From a bacterium (GTDB lineage Bacteria > Planctomycetota > J058 > JAJDCP01): DNA of 28,975 nucleotides. Position numbers and translations under genes: made by a program. This document shows, piece by piece, positions 1 through 9,204 of the stretch. The notes beneath the pieces are model-generated. The model ran no database searches. It worked only from the letters and a program-made list of their open reading frames with translations, and was not told where the DNA came from. The DNA lies in assembly GCA_030428695.1 (NCBI GenBank), contig JAUIEM010000077.1, positions 1 to 28,975 of the forward strand, given 5' to 3'. The first letter of the stretch is position 1. Each line of letters begins with the position of its first letter.

Positions 1-60
1 CCTCCCCTACCTCGGTGTGTACGTTCTTTCCGGGGGTAGGGGCGGGGTTACCCCCGCCCG
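1..60. repeat. GTAGGGG-type palindromic repeat (edge copy)
   Basis: Bases 1-35 are the reverse complement of 26878-26912 with a single mismatch (34 of 35). Bases 37-60 form a GC palindrome, TAGGGGCGGGG followed by TTACCCCCGCCC, of the same kind as those at 3268-3293, 3374-3398 and 26903-26927. The unit lies just past the stop of the RND permease gene on the minus strand. It could also act as a stem-loop terminator for that gene, although no T-run is visible. The left part of the element is cut off by the window edge. Confidence 0.8.
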
Positions 61-88
61 CCGGACCGGGACAGAACCTGTGCTGAGG

Positions 89-3000
89 TCAACCCTTCCC
101 CCGCGAGCTCAGCGCGACCCGCAGACGGCCGGCCCAGCGCCGCACGTCGTCGAGCAGCGCGTAGACGATCGGCACCGCCCCGAGCACGAGCAGGGTCCCC
201 GCGAGCATCCCGCCGATCACCGTGCGGCCGAGGGGGAAGTAGGGCATCCCGACCAGGTTCGAGTCGCCGAGGGCCATCGGCAACAGGCCGCAGATCGTCG
301 TCAGGCTGGTCATCAGGATCGGACGCAGCCGCCGCGAGCCCGCCTGCACCAAAGCTTCGCGCCGGGGAACCCCGGAGCGCCGGATCTGCGACACCGTGTC
401 GATCAGCACGATCGCGTTGTTGACGACCACCCCGATCAGGATGATCGAGCCGATCCCCGACATCACGTCGAAGGGCGTGTCGGTCAGGTACAGGAGCCAG
501 TACACGCCGACGAAGGACAGCGGCACCGAGACGAGCACCGCCAGCGGCAGCAGCAGCGACTCGAACAGCATCCCCATCAGCAGGAAGACGAACAGCGCCG
601 CCAGCGGCAGGGCCTGGGCCTGGTCGCTCTCCGACTCCTGCAGCTTGCGGAAGCTCGAGCCGCGCACGATCTCGACCCCGGGCGGCAGCAGCGTCGCGTC
701 GGCGATCGCCTCGAGCTCTTCGTACAGCTCCTCGAGGTCGGTGCGCGGGCTGGTCACCTCGATGTCGACCTCGGTCCGCCGGTCGGTGCGGCGGATGGTC
801 TGGAAGCCGCGCCCCCACTCGAGGCTGACCAGCCGCTCGAGGGGCAGCGACACCCCTCGCCGGGTCTGCACCTGCAGCGCGAGCAGATCCTCGATCGAGG
901 CGATCGCGAGCGGATCGAGCCGGGCCAGGGCGCGCACCTCCTCGTTGTCGAGCCGCACCTCCGGCAGGTTCCGCCCGCGCAGGGCGTCGTTGACGGTGCC
1001 GAAGATCACCAGGGGGGAGATGCCCATCTGGTGCGCCTTCTGCTTGTCGATGCGCAGGCTGAGCTCGCGCAGCCCCGCGGTCAGGTCGACGTCGACCTCG
1101 ATCACGCCCTCGACGTTCCGGAACTGCTCCGCGAGCTGCTCGGCCGCGTCGACCAGCAGCTCGGACTCGCGCCCGCGCAGCTCGAGCTCGACCTTGGTGT
1201 CCGACTGGCCTTCCTGGGAGCGCTCGATGCGCCAGCTGACGTCCGGGATCTCTGGCAGGGCGTCCTTGACCGCGACCATCAGCGAATCGACGCTGAGCGG
1301 CCGCTCGTCGGCCGGGGCGAGGAACAGCCGCAGCCGCCCGCGCTGGCTGGTGCAGGAGGCGAGCAGGTTCTCGATGCCGAAGCGCTGCTTGTTCGCGAGC
1401 AGGATGTCCGCGCTGCGCGCGACGACGCCGTAGGTGTCGTTCAGGGAGTAGTGCGCCGGCGTGTCGCAGCGCACCATCACCCAGCTCGCCCCGCCCTGGG
1501 CCTGGAAGGTGCGCTTCATGTGGGTGATGGGCCAGGCCGCCGAGGCGGCGACCCCGAGCAGCACGAGCACCGCGACGATGCGGTGCCGCAGGCCCTTGTC
1601 GAGCAGCCAGCCGTAGGCGCGCGAGAGCAGGTCGAGGCGCGCCTTCTTCGGCTTGCCGGCGGCCATGCCTCCGAGCCGCAGGGTGGCGATGGGGATGCCG
1701 ACCAGCGCGACGAGCAGCGAGGCGAGCAGCGACACGCAGACCGGCTCGCCGATCGCCCGCAGGAAGATCTTGAAACGCGACTCGGCGAGCAGCAGGGGGG
1801 CGAAGGCGACGATGGTCGTGAAGGTCGCGGTCGCGACCGCGAGCGACACCTCCGCCGTCCCCTTCAACGCGGCCTGGGTCGGAGACAGGCCCGCCTGGCG
1901 CAGGCGCACGATGTTCTCGAGCACGACGACCGAGTTGTCGACCAGCATGCCGACCGCGAGCATGATCCCCATCAGGCTGAGCATGTTGAAGCTCGAGCCC
2001 GAGAAGTACAGGTACACGACGGTGATCAGCACCGACATCGGGATCGCCAGGGTGACGATCAGGGTCATGCGCAGCCGGCGCAGGAAGAACATCAGGATCG
2101 CGACCGCGAACAGCGAGCCCCAGCCGGCTGACTGCAGCAGGGTCGCGATCGAGTCCTCGATCACCTCGCCGATGGTGAACAGGGTGAAGACCTCGACCCC
2201 GGCCATGGTCGGGTCGTCGTCGAGGCCGTGCTCGACGAAGGCGAGCACGTCCTCGCAGACCTCGATGGCGTTCGCCTGGGACTCCTTGTGCACCAGCACC
2301 AGCGCCGCGTCGCGGCCGTTGAGGAAGAACAGCTCGCCGACCCCGAGGACGTCGTGCTGCACGTCGGCGACCGCCTCGAGGGGCAGCCCGGACTCGAGGC
2401 GGTGGGCGCGCAGGCCGTCGAGGCTCTCGAAGCGGGCGGCGGAGCGGATGAACAGCTCGCGGCCGGCATCCTCGGTCTTCCCGCAGGCCATCTGGAAGGA
2501 GGTGCGCTGCAGCTCCTCGACGATCGAGAACAGGTTGAGCTTGTGGGCGCCGAGGTCGGTCGAGCGGAAGTCGACCGCGACCTCCTTGGGGAAGACCCCG
2601 ACCAGCTCGACGTTGGCGACCCCGGCGATGCGCATCAGCTTGCGGGAGAAGTGCTCCTCCAGCATCTGGTGGGGGTCGGCGGAGGCTTCCTCGGGGAGTT
2701 GGACCGACAGAAACGCCACCGGCGTCCCGTTCGGGTCGAAGCGCTGGATGCGGACGTCCTCGACTTCGTCCGGCAGGTCTTTGCGCACCCGGTCGATCGC
2801 GTCGCGCACCTCGACGTAGGCGTTGTCCATGTCGGCGTTGGCGACGAAGCGCAGGAAGAAGATCGAGGCGTTCTCCGAGCTGCGCGAGTCCATCTGCTCG
2901 AGGCCGCGCACGGTGGCGAGCACCTCCTCGACCGGCCGCGTGACCTGGTTCTCGACCTCCTTCGGGTTCGCGTTGGGGTACGGGAAGGAGACGAACAGGA

Positions 3001-3187
3001 AGGGCGGATCGAAGTCCCCCGGCAGGAGCTGGATCGGCGTCCGCTCGTAGGCGATGTAACCGAGCACCAGGCACACGCTGAACAGCACGAGCACGCTGAC
3101 CGGCCGCCGCAGCGAGAAGGCGGGCAGCTTCTGCGCGAGGTCGTCGAAGCCGGAGGCGGCCGGGGCGGGGTCGGGGGTGTCGCTCAC
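89..3187 (-). CDS. RND-family efflux permease (AcrB/HAE-like), 1032 aa
   Basis: Inner-membrane, proton-driven RND transporter, predicted to export small hydrophobic or amphiphilic compounds. The length is typical of the family. The N-terminus has the cytoplasmic start and first helix (SLRRPVSVLVLFSVCLVLGY) followed by the pore-domain opening PFLFVSFPYPNANPKEVE. TM4 carries the proton-relay signature LVDNSVVVLENI with D417-N418, and TM10 has VVVNNAIVLIDT. The C-terminal RRLRPILMTSLTTICGLLPMA motif is intact. The start is GTG at 3187; the stop is 298 bases past the metalloprotease gene on the same strand. No adaptor or outer-membrane channel is adjacent, so it either shares the upstream adaptor or works with proteins encoded elsewhere. 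It is clearly distinct from the 1142-aa permease upstream. The substrate cannot be told from sequence. Confidence 0.93.
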   Translation of the reverse strand: MSDTPDPAPAASGFDDLAQKLPAFSLRRPVSVLVLFSVCLVLGYIAYERTPIQLLPGDFDPPFLFVSFPYPNANPKEVENQVTRPVEEVLATVRGLEQMDSRSSENASIFFLRFVANADMDNAYVEVRDAIDRVRKDLPDEVEDVRIQRFDPNGTPVAFLSVQLPEEASADPHQMLEEHFSRKLMRIAGVANVELVGVFPKEVAVDFRSTDLGAHKLNLFSIVEELQRTSFQMACGKTEDAGRELFIRSAARFESLDGLRAHRLESGLPLEAVADVQHDVLGVGELFFLNGRDAALVLVHKESQANAIEVCEDVLAFVEHGLDDDPTMAGVEVFTLFTIGEVIEDSIATLLQSAGWGSLFAVAILMFFLRRLRMTLIVTLAIPMSVLITVVYLYFSGSSFNMLSLMGIMLAVGMLVDNSVVVLENIVRLRQAGLSPTQAALKGTAEVSLAVATATFTTIVAFAPLLLAESRFKIFLRAIGEPVCVSLLASLLVALVGIPIATLRLGGMAAGKPKKARLDLLSRAYGWLLDKGLRHRIVAVLVLLGVAASAAWPITHMKRTFQAQGGASWVMVRCDTPAHYSLNDTYGVVARSADILLANKQRFGIENLLASCTSQRGRLRLFLAPADERPLSVDSLMVAVKDALPEIPDVSWRIERSQEGQSDTKVELELRGRESELLVDAAEQLAEQFRNVEGVIEVDVDLTAGLRELSLRIDKQKAHQMGISPLVIFGTVNDALRGRNLPEVRLDNEEVRALARLDPLAIASIEDLLALQVQTRRGVSLPLERLVSLEWGRGFQTIRRTDRRTEVDIEVTSPRTDLEELYEELEAIADATLLPPGVEIVRGSSFRKLQESESDQAQALPLAALFVFLLMGMLFESLLLPLAVLVSVPLSFVGVYWLLYLTDTPFDVMSGIGSIILIGVVVNNAIVLIDTVSQIRRSGVPRREALVQAGSRRLRPILMTSLTTICGLLPMALGDSNLVGMPYFPLGRTVIGGMLAGTLLVLGAVPIVYALLDDVRRWAGRLRVALSSRGKG

Positions 3188-3267
3188 GGCAGGCCGCCCC
3201 CGGTGGACATGCTGACGGAGGAGGCTGCATGGCGACAGGCCAGGTCGTGGCGACGGTGAAATCGTAT

Positions 3268-3293
3268 GTAGGGGCGGGGTTTACCCCCGCCCG
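3268..3293. repeat. GTAGGGG palindromic unit, forward
   Basis: GTAGGGGCGGGG TTTA CCCCCGCCC forms a strong inverted repeat with a short A/T loop. It is the mirror partner of the unit at 3374-3398, which ends in CCCCTAC, and is related to the units at window positions 37-60 and 26903-26927. Confidence 0.8.
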
Positions 3294-3373
3294 TCCCCCC
3301 GAGGGAAGCGGCGTTGGGAACCGTGGCGGACGCCGCGGGGGGGCGGCCGTTGCGCCTGTTCCCACGGCACGAC

Positions 3374-3398
3374 GGGAGGGGGTGAACCCCTCCCCTAC
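3374..3398. repeat. GTAGGGG palindromic unit, reverse
   Basis: GGGAGGGGGTGAACCCCTCCC followed by CTAC. It reads as the reverse complement type of the unit at 26903-26927 (GTAGGGGAGGGTTCACCCCC...). Together with 3268-3293 it makes a doublet whose GTA/TAC ends point outwards. Confidence 0.8.
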
Positions 3399-3485
3399 AT
3401 GCAGACATGCTGACGGAGGCGTTGGAATCCATGGAGGCTGCTGCGCGGCGGCAGGCCAGGTCGTTGCGACGCTGAAAACGCCCCC

Positions 3486-4685
3486 TCACCGCCCCAGCTC
3501 CTCGCGGATCTCTCCTTCCAGCTCGTCGAGCCCGCCGACGAAGGTCAGGGCGAAGGCCTCCTCGGCGTCGGCGGCGGTCGCCATCGCGCGCACCCAGTCG
3601 ACCATCCGCACGGCGCCCCAGCGGGCGACGATGGTGTCGACGGTCACCAGGCACAGGTCGTAGGCCAGGCGCGCGGCGCCGGCGTCGGCGATCGCGGTGA
3701 AGCTGCCGTACAGATCGCGCAGGCGCGGGATCTTCCGGGCGGCGCGCAGCCGGCCCTTCGCCCCGTCGACCGAGGTGCCGTCGAGCCACGAGGCGATGCC
3801 CTCGTGCACCCAGGCGGGCACGCGCGGGGTCAGCTCGTGCAGCAGCACGTGGGCGTACTCGTGGCGCAGCAGCTTGGCGAGGTCGTCGCGGTCATTCTCG
3901 TCGAGGCCGCCGACGGCGAGCCGGATCTTGCCGTCGTACAGGCCGCGGGCCCACTCGACGCGGGCGAGCTCCTCGAAGTCCTCGGTGGTGTAGATCAGCA
4001 CCGAGATCACGCGCTCCGGGTAGACGCCGAGGTCGTAGCCGATGCTGGTGTAGGCGTCCTCGAGGGCGTCGCCGACCAGCTTGGGCAGGGGATCGGGCAC
4101 CGCCGCGTCCGAGCGGATGTTGAAGTGGGTGGTCTCCCAGCCGTGGAAGCTGTGCTCGATGGCGAGGTCCTGCTCGGCCTTTGTCAGCCGCCGGCGCAGC
4201 GCGGCGCTGCGCTCGGCTTCGGGGATCGCGCGCCAGCTCTCGATCGCGGCGGCGGTGCGGTTGCTGCGGTAGTCGATCCAGCCGAGCAGCTCGAGGCCGC
4301 GCACGTGGGCCGGCTCGGCGGCGAGCAGGGTGTCGAGGTAGGGGCGGGCCTGCTCGTCCTGGGAGGCGCGGACGTGGATCAGCGCGAGCAGGTAGCGCCG
4401 CTCGGAGCTGGCGACCAGCTCGAGGGCTTCGAGGGCGGCGACCTGCGCGTTGCGGAACTCCCGCGCCGCGAGCAGGGCCTGGGCGTGGGCCTGCAGGCAG
4501 GTCGCGAGGTTCCTCTGCAGGCCGTCGTCTTGCGGCGCGATCGCGACCGCTTTGCGGAAGAGGTGGACGGCCTCGTCGAAGTCCTCGGCCTCGAAGGCGA
4601 CCCGGCCCTTGTCCGCCCACTCCCGCGCGCTCTGCGCGCAGACGGGCAGGGCGAGCAGGCAGAAAACCAGGCAGGCGCGCATCAT
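3486..4685 (-). CDS. Secreted TPR-containing HExxH metalloprotease (peptidase MA-like), 399 aa
   Basis: Predicted exported zinc-metalloprotease of the gluzincin type. The N-terminus is a signal peptide (MMRACLVFCLLALPVCAQS, cut near CAQ/SA). Residues about 22-190 are helical repeats of TPR style with alternating small residues. The catalytic zinc motif HEYAH is at residues 275-279, with the downstream third ligand in VHEGIASW (E295), as in the peptidase MA-like family often found fused to TPRs. The start ATG overlaps the stop of the RND permease gene by ATGA, so translation is coupled and the protease belongs to the export operon. A role in processing an exported product or in envelope quality control is inference; the substrate is unknown. 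Confidence 0.85.
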   Translation of the reverse strand: MMRACLVFCLLALPVCAQSAREWADKGRVAFEAEDFDEAVHLFRKAVAIAPQDDGLQRNLATCLQAHAQALLAAREFRNAQVAALEALELVASSERRYLLALIHVRASQDEQARPYLDTLLAAEPAHVRGLELLGWIDYRSNRTAAAIESWRAIPEAERSAALRRRLTKAEQDLAIEHSFHGWETTHFNIRSDAAVPDPLPKLVGDALEDAYTSIGYDLGVYPERVISVLIYTTEDFEELARVEWARGLYDGKIRLAVGGLDENDRDDLAKLLRHEYAHVLLHELTPRVPAWVHEGIASWLDGTSVDGAKGRLRAARKIPRLRDLYGSFTAIADAGAARLAYDLCLVTVDTIVARWGAVRMVDWVRAMATAADAEEAFALTFVGGLDELEGEIREELGR

Positions 4686-7600
4686 CTCTCCTCGGTCGCG
4701 GCCAGCGCCGCGGGCTCGTCGCTCTCCTCCGCCGCTTCGGGCTTCGGCAGGAAGCGCCCGAAGATCGCGAGCAGCGCCGGCAGGAAGAACAGGGTCAGCA
4801 GCGTCGAGCTGATCAGTCCGCCGATCACGGTGACCGCGAGCGGCACCCGGATCTCCGCGCCCTCCCCGCTGGCCAGCGCCATCGGCAACAGCCCGATCAG
4901 CGTGGTCAGGGTCGTCATCAGGATCGGACGGAGCCGGCGGCGTCCGGCTTCAACGATCGCGTCCTCGGCGGCCAGACCCTCGGCGCTGCAGCGCTGGGCA
5001 CAGTCTACCAGGACGATGGAGTTGTTGACGACGATGCCGGCGAGCACGACCGCGCCGATGCCGACGACGACCGAGATCGGCAGGCCCGCGAGCTCGAGCG
5101 CGAGCACCGTCCCGATCAGGGCGAAGGGGATCGAGAGCAGGATCAACAGGGGCGACAGCAGCGACTCGAACATCGCCGCCATCACGACGTAGACCAGGAA
5201 GATCGCGAGCAGCAGCGCCTGCAGCAGGCTGCCGAGGGACTTCTCCATGTCGCGGCCCTGGCCGGCGGTCGCGATGTGGAAGTCCCGGGGCAGGAAGACC
5301 CCCGCCAGGGCCGCATCGAGGTCGGCGACCGTGCGGCTGAGGTCGCGCCGGCCGCCGGTGTCGGCCCACAACAGCGCGCAGCGCCGGCGGTCGATGTGGT
5401 GGATCTCGCCGGGGCCGGTGCCCTCGACGATCGCGGCGACCTCCTTGAGTGGGATCGGCTTCTTGCCGGCCGGCGTCAGCTGGAGGTTCTCGAGGTCCTC
5501 GAGCGTCCGCCGCTCCCGCTCGTCGAGCCGCACGAGCACGTCGATCTTCTCGCCGGAGGGGTCCCGGAAGCGCGTCGGCACATCCCCGCGGATCTTCTCC
5601 CGCACGACGTTCGAGGCCTGCTCGGGGTCGAGGCCGAGGCGGGCGAGCTTGGCCTGGTCCCAGAGGATCTGGATCTCGGGGTTGCCCGGCGTCAGCGAGG
5701 TCTCGATGTCCGCGAGTCCCGGCACATCCTCCATCACCTCCGCGACATCCCGGGTGACCTCGTCGAGGCGCTCGAGGTTGCGCCCGAACACCCGCACCTC
5801 CAGCGGCGCCCGCAGGCTGAACAGGGCCGGATGGCTGATGCGCGCCTCGGTCTCGATCAGCTCTGCCAGCCGCGGCCGCAGGCGCGCGAGCAGCGCCCGC
5901 TCGCGGGCCGCGACATCGCCGCCCGGGGTCAGCACGCAGGTGACGACGCCGGTGTGCGGGCCCTGGCCGCCCTCGGTGGTGTTGTCGTCCTCGGCCCCGG
6001 TCAGGCTGGCGACGGTCTGGACATCCGCGCCGCCGACCTCGCGCACGAGCGCCTCGACCTCGAGCACGCGCACGTGGGTCTCTTCGAGGGGGGTGCCGGT
6101 GTGCAGGGCGAGCTCGATGCGGAACTCCCCGCGCTCGACCCGCGGCAACAGCTCGCTGCCGAGCCCCTGGCCGCGCTCGACCGCCCAGGCGAACAGGGCG
6201 AGGCCGAGCAGCAGCACCGCCCAGCGCAGCCGCACCGTCGCGCGCACCGCGAAGGGGTAGCTCTTCTCGAGCAGGGCGAACAGCAGGCGGAAGCCCTGCA
6301 GCGGCAGCCAGGTCAGGGCCAGGAAGCCGTACACCAGCGGCCGCGAGAGCAGCCACAGGGCGAACAGCACGAGCAGCGCGGCCAGGGTCAGCACCCGCCC
6401 GATCACCAGCAGCGCCGCCCGCAGCACGAGCAGGACGGCGGCGACCGGGAAGCCGAGCACCCGCCAGGGGGCCGCGCGCACGCCCGCCATCCAACGCGCT
6501 TCGGGCCACTCCGGAGGGCGCAGGAGCAGGGCCCGCATCGCCGCGAAGCGCGGCCGCCCGGCCTTGCGCTCGCGGCGCGCGGCGAGGGCGGGGATCAGGG
6601 TGAGCGAGACGGCGAGGGAGGCGAGCAGCGAGAAGACGACGGTCAGCGCCTGGTCGCGGAAGAGGCGGCCGGCGAAGCCCTCGACGAAGACGATCGGGAA
6701 GAAGACGCAGATCGTCGTCAGGGTCGAGGCGACGACCGCGGGCCCGACCTCCCGCGCCCCCTCGATGGCTGCGACCCGGCCTGGCTGGCCGGACTCCCGG
6801 CGCAGGGAGATGCTCTCGAGCACGACGATCGCGTTGTCGACGAGCATGCCGATGCCGAGGGCGAGGCCGCCGAGGCTCATCAGGTTCAGGCTGACCCCGC
6901 CGATGTGCAGGAAGCCGCAGGCGACGACCACCGAGACCGGGATCGAGACCGCGACGACCAGGGTGCGGAAGACCTTGCGCAGGAACAGGAAGATCACCAG
7001 CGCCGCGCCGAGCCCGCCGAGCAGGGCGGCGTTGCGCACCTCGGCCAGGGCGGCCTCGATGAAGGTCGACTGGTCGCTGACCACCCGCATCTCGATGCCG
7101 CCCGGCAGCTCCTCCCCGAGCGGAGGGGGCGGGTCGTCGGCGCCCGGAGGCATCATCCGGCGTCGCCACTCCGGCACGGGCGGCGCGCCGAACACCAGCG
7201 TCTTGACCCTTCCGGCGACCTCGACCAGGTTGGCCGCGCCCTCCTTGTAGACCTCGAGGATCACCGCCGGCTCGCCGTCGACCCGGGCGATCACCTCGGG
7301 ATCTTCGGCCGCCTTGACCACCTGGGCGACGTGGTCGAGCAGGATCGGCTCGCCCGTCGGCCCGTCCGCGAGGATCATCTGCCGGATGTCGTCGAGGTCC
7401 CGGAACTCGTTGACGGTCCGGATCAGGTACAGGGTCTCACCTTCGCGCAGGCTGCCCCCGGCGAGGTTGATGTTCTCCTCGCCGAGCCGCCGGTTGATCA
7501 GGTCGACCCCGAGCCGCAGCCGGGTCAGCGCCTCCTGGTCGACCCGGATCAGCACCTGCTCGGCGCGTCCGCCCCGGATCTTGACCGCGGCGACCCCTTC

Positions 7601-8110
7601 GAGCACCTCGAGCCGGCGTTTGACCTCCTCCTTCGCGGTGCGGTACAGCGCCGCGTCGCCCGCGCCGTACAGGGCGAGCTCGAGGATCGGGTCGAGGTTC
7701 GGGTCGTAGCGCAGGATGGACGGCCGGTCGGCCTCATCGGGCAGGTCGACCTGGTCGAGCTTCTCGCGCACCTCGAGGGACAGCCGGCTCATGTCGGTGC
7801 CCCAGGCGAACTCGAGCACGATCTCCGACAGCTCGGGCCGGGACACCGAGCGGATCGCGACGAGCTGGGTCGCGACCTCGAGCGCCTCCTCGATCGGCTC
7901 GGTGACCAGCGCCTCGATCTCCTCGGGGGCCGCGCCGACCATCTCGGTGCGCACGGTCACCCGCGGATAGCTGAGGTCCGGCATCAGGCTGAGGGGCAGC
8001 TTGGAGTAGGAGACCAGGCCGAAGATGAAGACCGCGGCGGTCGCCATCATCACGCCGACCGGGCGGCGCACGGGCAGGGCGAACCAGGTCGAGGCCGGCG
8101 GCTGCATCAA
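4682..8110 (-). CDS. RND efflux permease (HAE/CzcA-like) with extra hydrophobic insert, 1142 aa
   Basis: Inner-membrane RND transporter. It has the family N-terminus (ALPVRRPVGVMMATAAVFIF), the pore-domain start (SYPRVTVRTEMVGAAPEEIE), the TM4 relay motif GMLVDNAIVVLESI with D425-N426, and the TM10 motif AGIVVNNSIVLVDCA followed by RRRLRPILMTTLTTLIGLLPMA. It is about 100 residues longer than the usual 1030-1050. The surplus lies between TM6 and TM7 (about residues 512-610), where two or three additional hydrophobic segments replace the usual short cytoplasmic helix. The gene overlaps the adaptor upstream (ATGA at 8107-8110) and the metalloprotease downstream (ATGA at 4682-4685). Adaptor and permease therefore form one pump. 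No outer-membrane factor is in the window. The substrate is unknown. Confidence 0.93.
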   Translation of the reverse strand: MMQPPASTWFALPVRRPVGVMMATAAVFIFGLVSYSKLPLSLMPDLSYPRVTVRTEMVGAAPEEIEALVTEPIEEALEVATQLVAIRSVSRPELSEIVLEFAWGTDMSRLSLEVREKLDQVDLPDEADRPSILRYDPNLDPILELALYGAGDAALYRTAKEEVKRRLEVLEGVAAVKIRGGRAEQVLIRVDQEALTRLRLGVDLINRRLGEENINLAGGSLREGETLYLIRTVNEFRDLDDIRQMILADGPTGEPILLDHVAQVVKAAEDPEVIARVDGEPAVILEVYKEGAANLVEVAGRVKTLVFGAPPVPEWRRRMMPPGADDPPPPLGEELPGGIEMRVVSDQSTFIEAALAEVRNAALLGGLGAALVIFLFLRKVFRTLVVAVSIPVSVVVACGFLHIGGVSLNLMSLGGLALGIGMLVDNAIVVLESISLRRESGQPGRVAAIEGAREVGPAVVASTLTTICVFFPIVFVEGFAGRLFRDQALTVVFSLLASLAVSLTLIPALAARRERKAGRPRFAAMRALLLRPPEWPEARWMAGVRAAPWRVLGFPVAAVLLVLRAALLVIGRVLTLAALLVLFALWLLSRPLVYGFLALTWLPLQGFRLLFALLEKSYPFAVRATVRLRWAVLLLGLALFAWAVERGQGLGSELLPRVERGEFRIELALHTGTPLEETHVRVLEVEALVREVGGADVQTVASLTGAEDDNTTEGGQGPHTGVVTCVLTPGGDVAARERALLARLRPRLAELIETEARISHPALFSLRAPLEVRVFGRNLERLDEVTRDVAEVMEDVPGLADIETSLTPGNPEIQILWDQAKLARLGLDPEQASNVVREKIRGDVPTRFRDPSGEKIDVLVRLDERERRTLEDLENLQLTPAGKKPIPLKEVAAIVEGTGPGEIHHIDRRRCALLWADTGGRRDLSRTVADLDAALAGVFLPRDFHIATAGQGRDMEKSLGSLLQALLLAIFLVYVVMAAMFESLLSPLLILLSIPFALIGTVLALELAGLPISVVVGIGAVVLAGIVVNNSIVLVDCAQRCSAEGLAAEDAIVEAGRRRLRPILMTTLTTLIGLLPMALASGEGAEIRVPLAVTVIGGLISSTLLTLFFLPALLAIFGRFLPKPEAAEESDEPAALAATEER

Positions 8111-9204
8111 TCCACCACTTTGAGCGCCGTCTCGTCGAGCAGCCCGTACTGCCCCTCGATGACGACCTGCAGGGCGGCGAGGGTCAGCCCCTCCGGCAGG
8201 CCAGAGGCGGCGAGGATCTCGGCGCGCGCGGAGTCTTCCAGGCCGATCTCCACCTCGACCCGCACGGCGCGGGCCAGGCGGCTGTCGGCCGAGTCGCCGC
8301 CGACCTTCTCGGGCACGGCGAGCACGAGGAAGTTCCCGCCCGGCTCGCGCAGCACCGCCTTCTTCGGCACCAGCAGGGCGTCCGGCCGGTCTTCGACGAC
8401 GATCTCGGCCTCGACGAAGTAGCCCGCCCGCAGCCCCTTCGCCTCGCTCAGGGTGATGTGCACCTCGCCGGTGCCGCTGTCCGGATCGAGGGTCGGGGCG
8501 ATGGTCGTCACCGCGGCGTCGTAGGGCTCCTCCCGGCTCGGGTGGAAGATCTCGACCGGCTGGCCGACCTCCAGGGAGGGGATGTCGCGCTCGGGGATGA
8601 AGACCTTCGTCAGCAGCTCGGAGAGGTCTTCGATACGGAACAGCCGCCGCTGGCTCAGCAGCTCGCCGACCCGGATGTCGATCGCGGTCACCGTGCCGTC
8701 GATCGGGCTGAGCAGCGCGGTCTTCGACAGCGTCAGGGCCGCGACCTCGACGTCGATCTCGGCGAGCACCAGCGAGTTGCGCGTCTCGTCCAGGGCGTCG
8801 TTCCCGATCCCGCCGCGGCGGTTGAGCTCCTCCTGGCGCTTGAGCACCGCCTCGAGCCGCTTGACCCGCTCGACCGCGGTCAGGTAGGCGAGGCGCTGCT
8901 CGGCGCTGGCGAGCACGGCGAGGGTGTCGCCCGCGGCGACCGCGCTGCGCAGGTCGACATCGACCCGGGCGACGCGCCCGAGCAGCTCGGGGAAGATCTC
9001 GACGTAGTCGCGCGGCTCGAGGTTCCCGGTCGCCCGCACCCGGGCCTGGATGCGGCCCTGCTCGGGGATCGCGACGCGCACCAGCGCGCGCGGCACCCGC
9101 AGGCTGTCCGCTTCCGCCTCGGCCTCCGCTTCCTGCATCTGGAATTCGCAGGCCGCCAGCAGCAGGCAGAAGCCGAGCGACAACAGCAGGGAGAGGTGCC
9201 TCAC
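8107..9204 (-). CDS. RND efflux periplasmic adaptor (membrane fusion protein), lipoprotein, 365 aa
   Basis: Links the RND permease to an outer-membrane channel. The N-terminus is a lipoprotein signal with lipobox LAAC (C19), so the protein is probably anchored in the inner membrane by lipid as in AcrA-type adaptors. The order is: N-terminal barrel-sandwich half (GNLEPRDYVEIFPELLGRVA), helical hairpin rich in E/R/L (about residues 105-160, LAYLTAVERVKRLEAVLKRQ), second lipoyl half (SPIDGTVTAIDIRVGELLS), then the beta-barrel (KVFIPERDIPSLEVGQPVEI) and membrane-proximal domain (LLVPKKAVLREPGG). The start codon is GTG at 9204, overlapping the phosphatase stop (GTGA). The stop overlaps the permease start (ATGA). 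It is the only adaptor in the window and may serve both RND permeases. Confidence 0.93.
   Translation of the reverse strand: MRHLSLLLSLGFCLLLAACEFQMQEAEAEAEADSLRVPRALVRVAIPEQGRIQARVRATGNLEPRDYVEIFPELLGRVARVDVDLRSAVAAGDTLAVLASAEQRLAYLTAVERVKRLEAVLKRQEELNRRGGIGNDALDETRNSLVLAEIDVEVAALTLSKTALLSPIDGTVTAIDIRVGELLSQRRLFRIEDLSELLTKVFIPERDIPSLEVGQPVEIFHPSREEPYDAAVTTIAPTLDPDSGTGEVHITLSEAKGLRAGYFVEAEIVVEDRPDALLVPKKAVLREPGGNFLVLAVPEKVGGDSADSRLARAVRVEVEIGLEDSARAEILAASGLPEGLTLAALQVVIEGQYGLLDETALKVVD

Larger units (their letters stand above)
3206..3477. repeat. Imperfect direct repeats flanking a palindrome pair
   Basis: GACATGCTGACGGAGG occurs exactly at 3206-3221 and 3404-3419. Further along, CAGGCCAGGTCGT-GCGACG-TGAAA recurs at about 3236-3261 and 3452-3477 with few mismatches. 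The second copy is longer by about 13 bases. The copies enclose the region holding the two GTAGGGG palindromes, so the arrangement is repeat, palindrome, about 80-base spacer, reversed palindrome, repeat. It could be a small non-autonomous element or a local duplication of one intergenic unit. Confidence 0.75.
3188..3485. other. Intergenic stretch filled by repeats, no gene seen
   Basis: This 298-base gap between two same-strand genes contains two palindromic units (3268-3293 and 3374-3398) pointing in opposite directions, nested between two copies of a longer direct repeat. No convincing reading frame, tRNA or RNA gene is seen. It may carry a promoter for the permease gene at 3187, but I find no clear -35/-10 pair. 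Confidence 0.6.

Noticed and set aside
3268..3398. Possible two-repeat CRISPR
   Set aside because: The two units are in opposite orientation, differ in sequence and have an 80-base spacer; no cas genes are present. They are palindromic REP-like units.
4181..8422. Plus-strand open frame of about 4.2 kb opposite the RND permease gene
   Set aside because: Same GC artefact; it runs through Arg/Gln/Asp-rich low-complexity sequence and lies over a fully recognisable permease.
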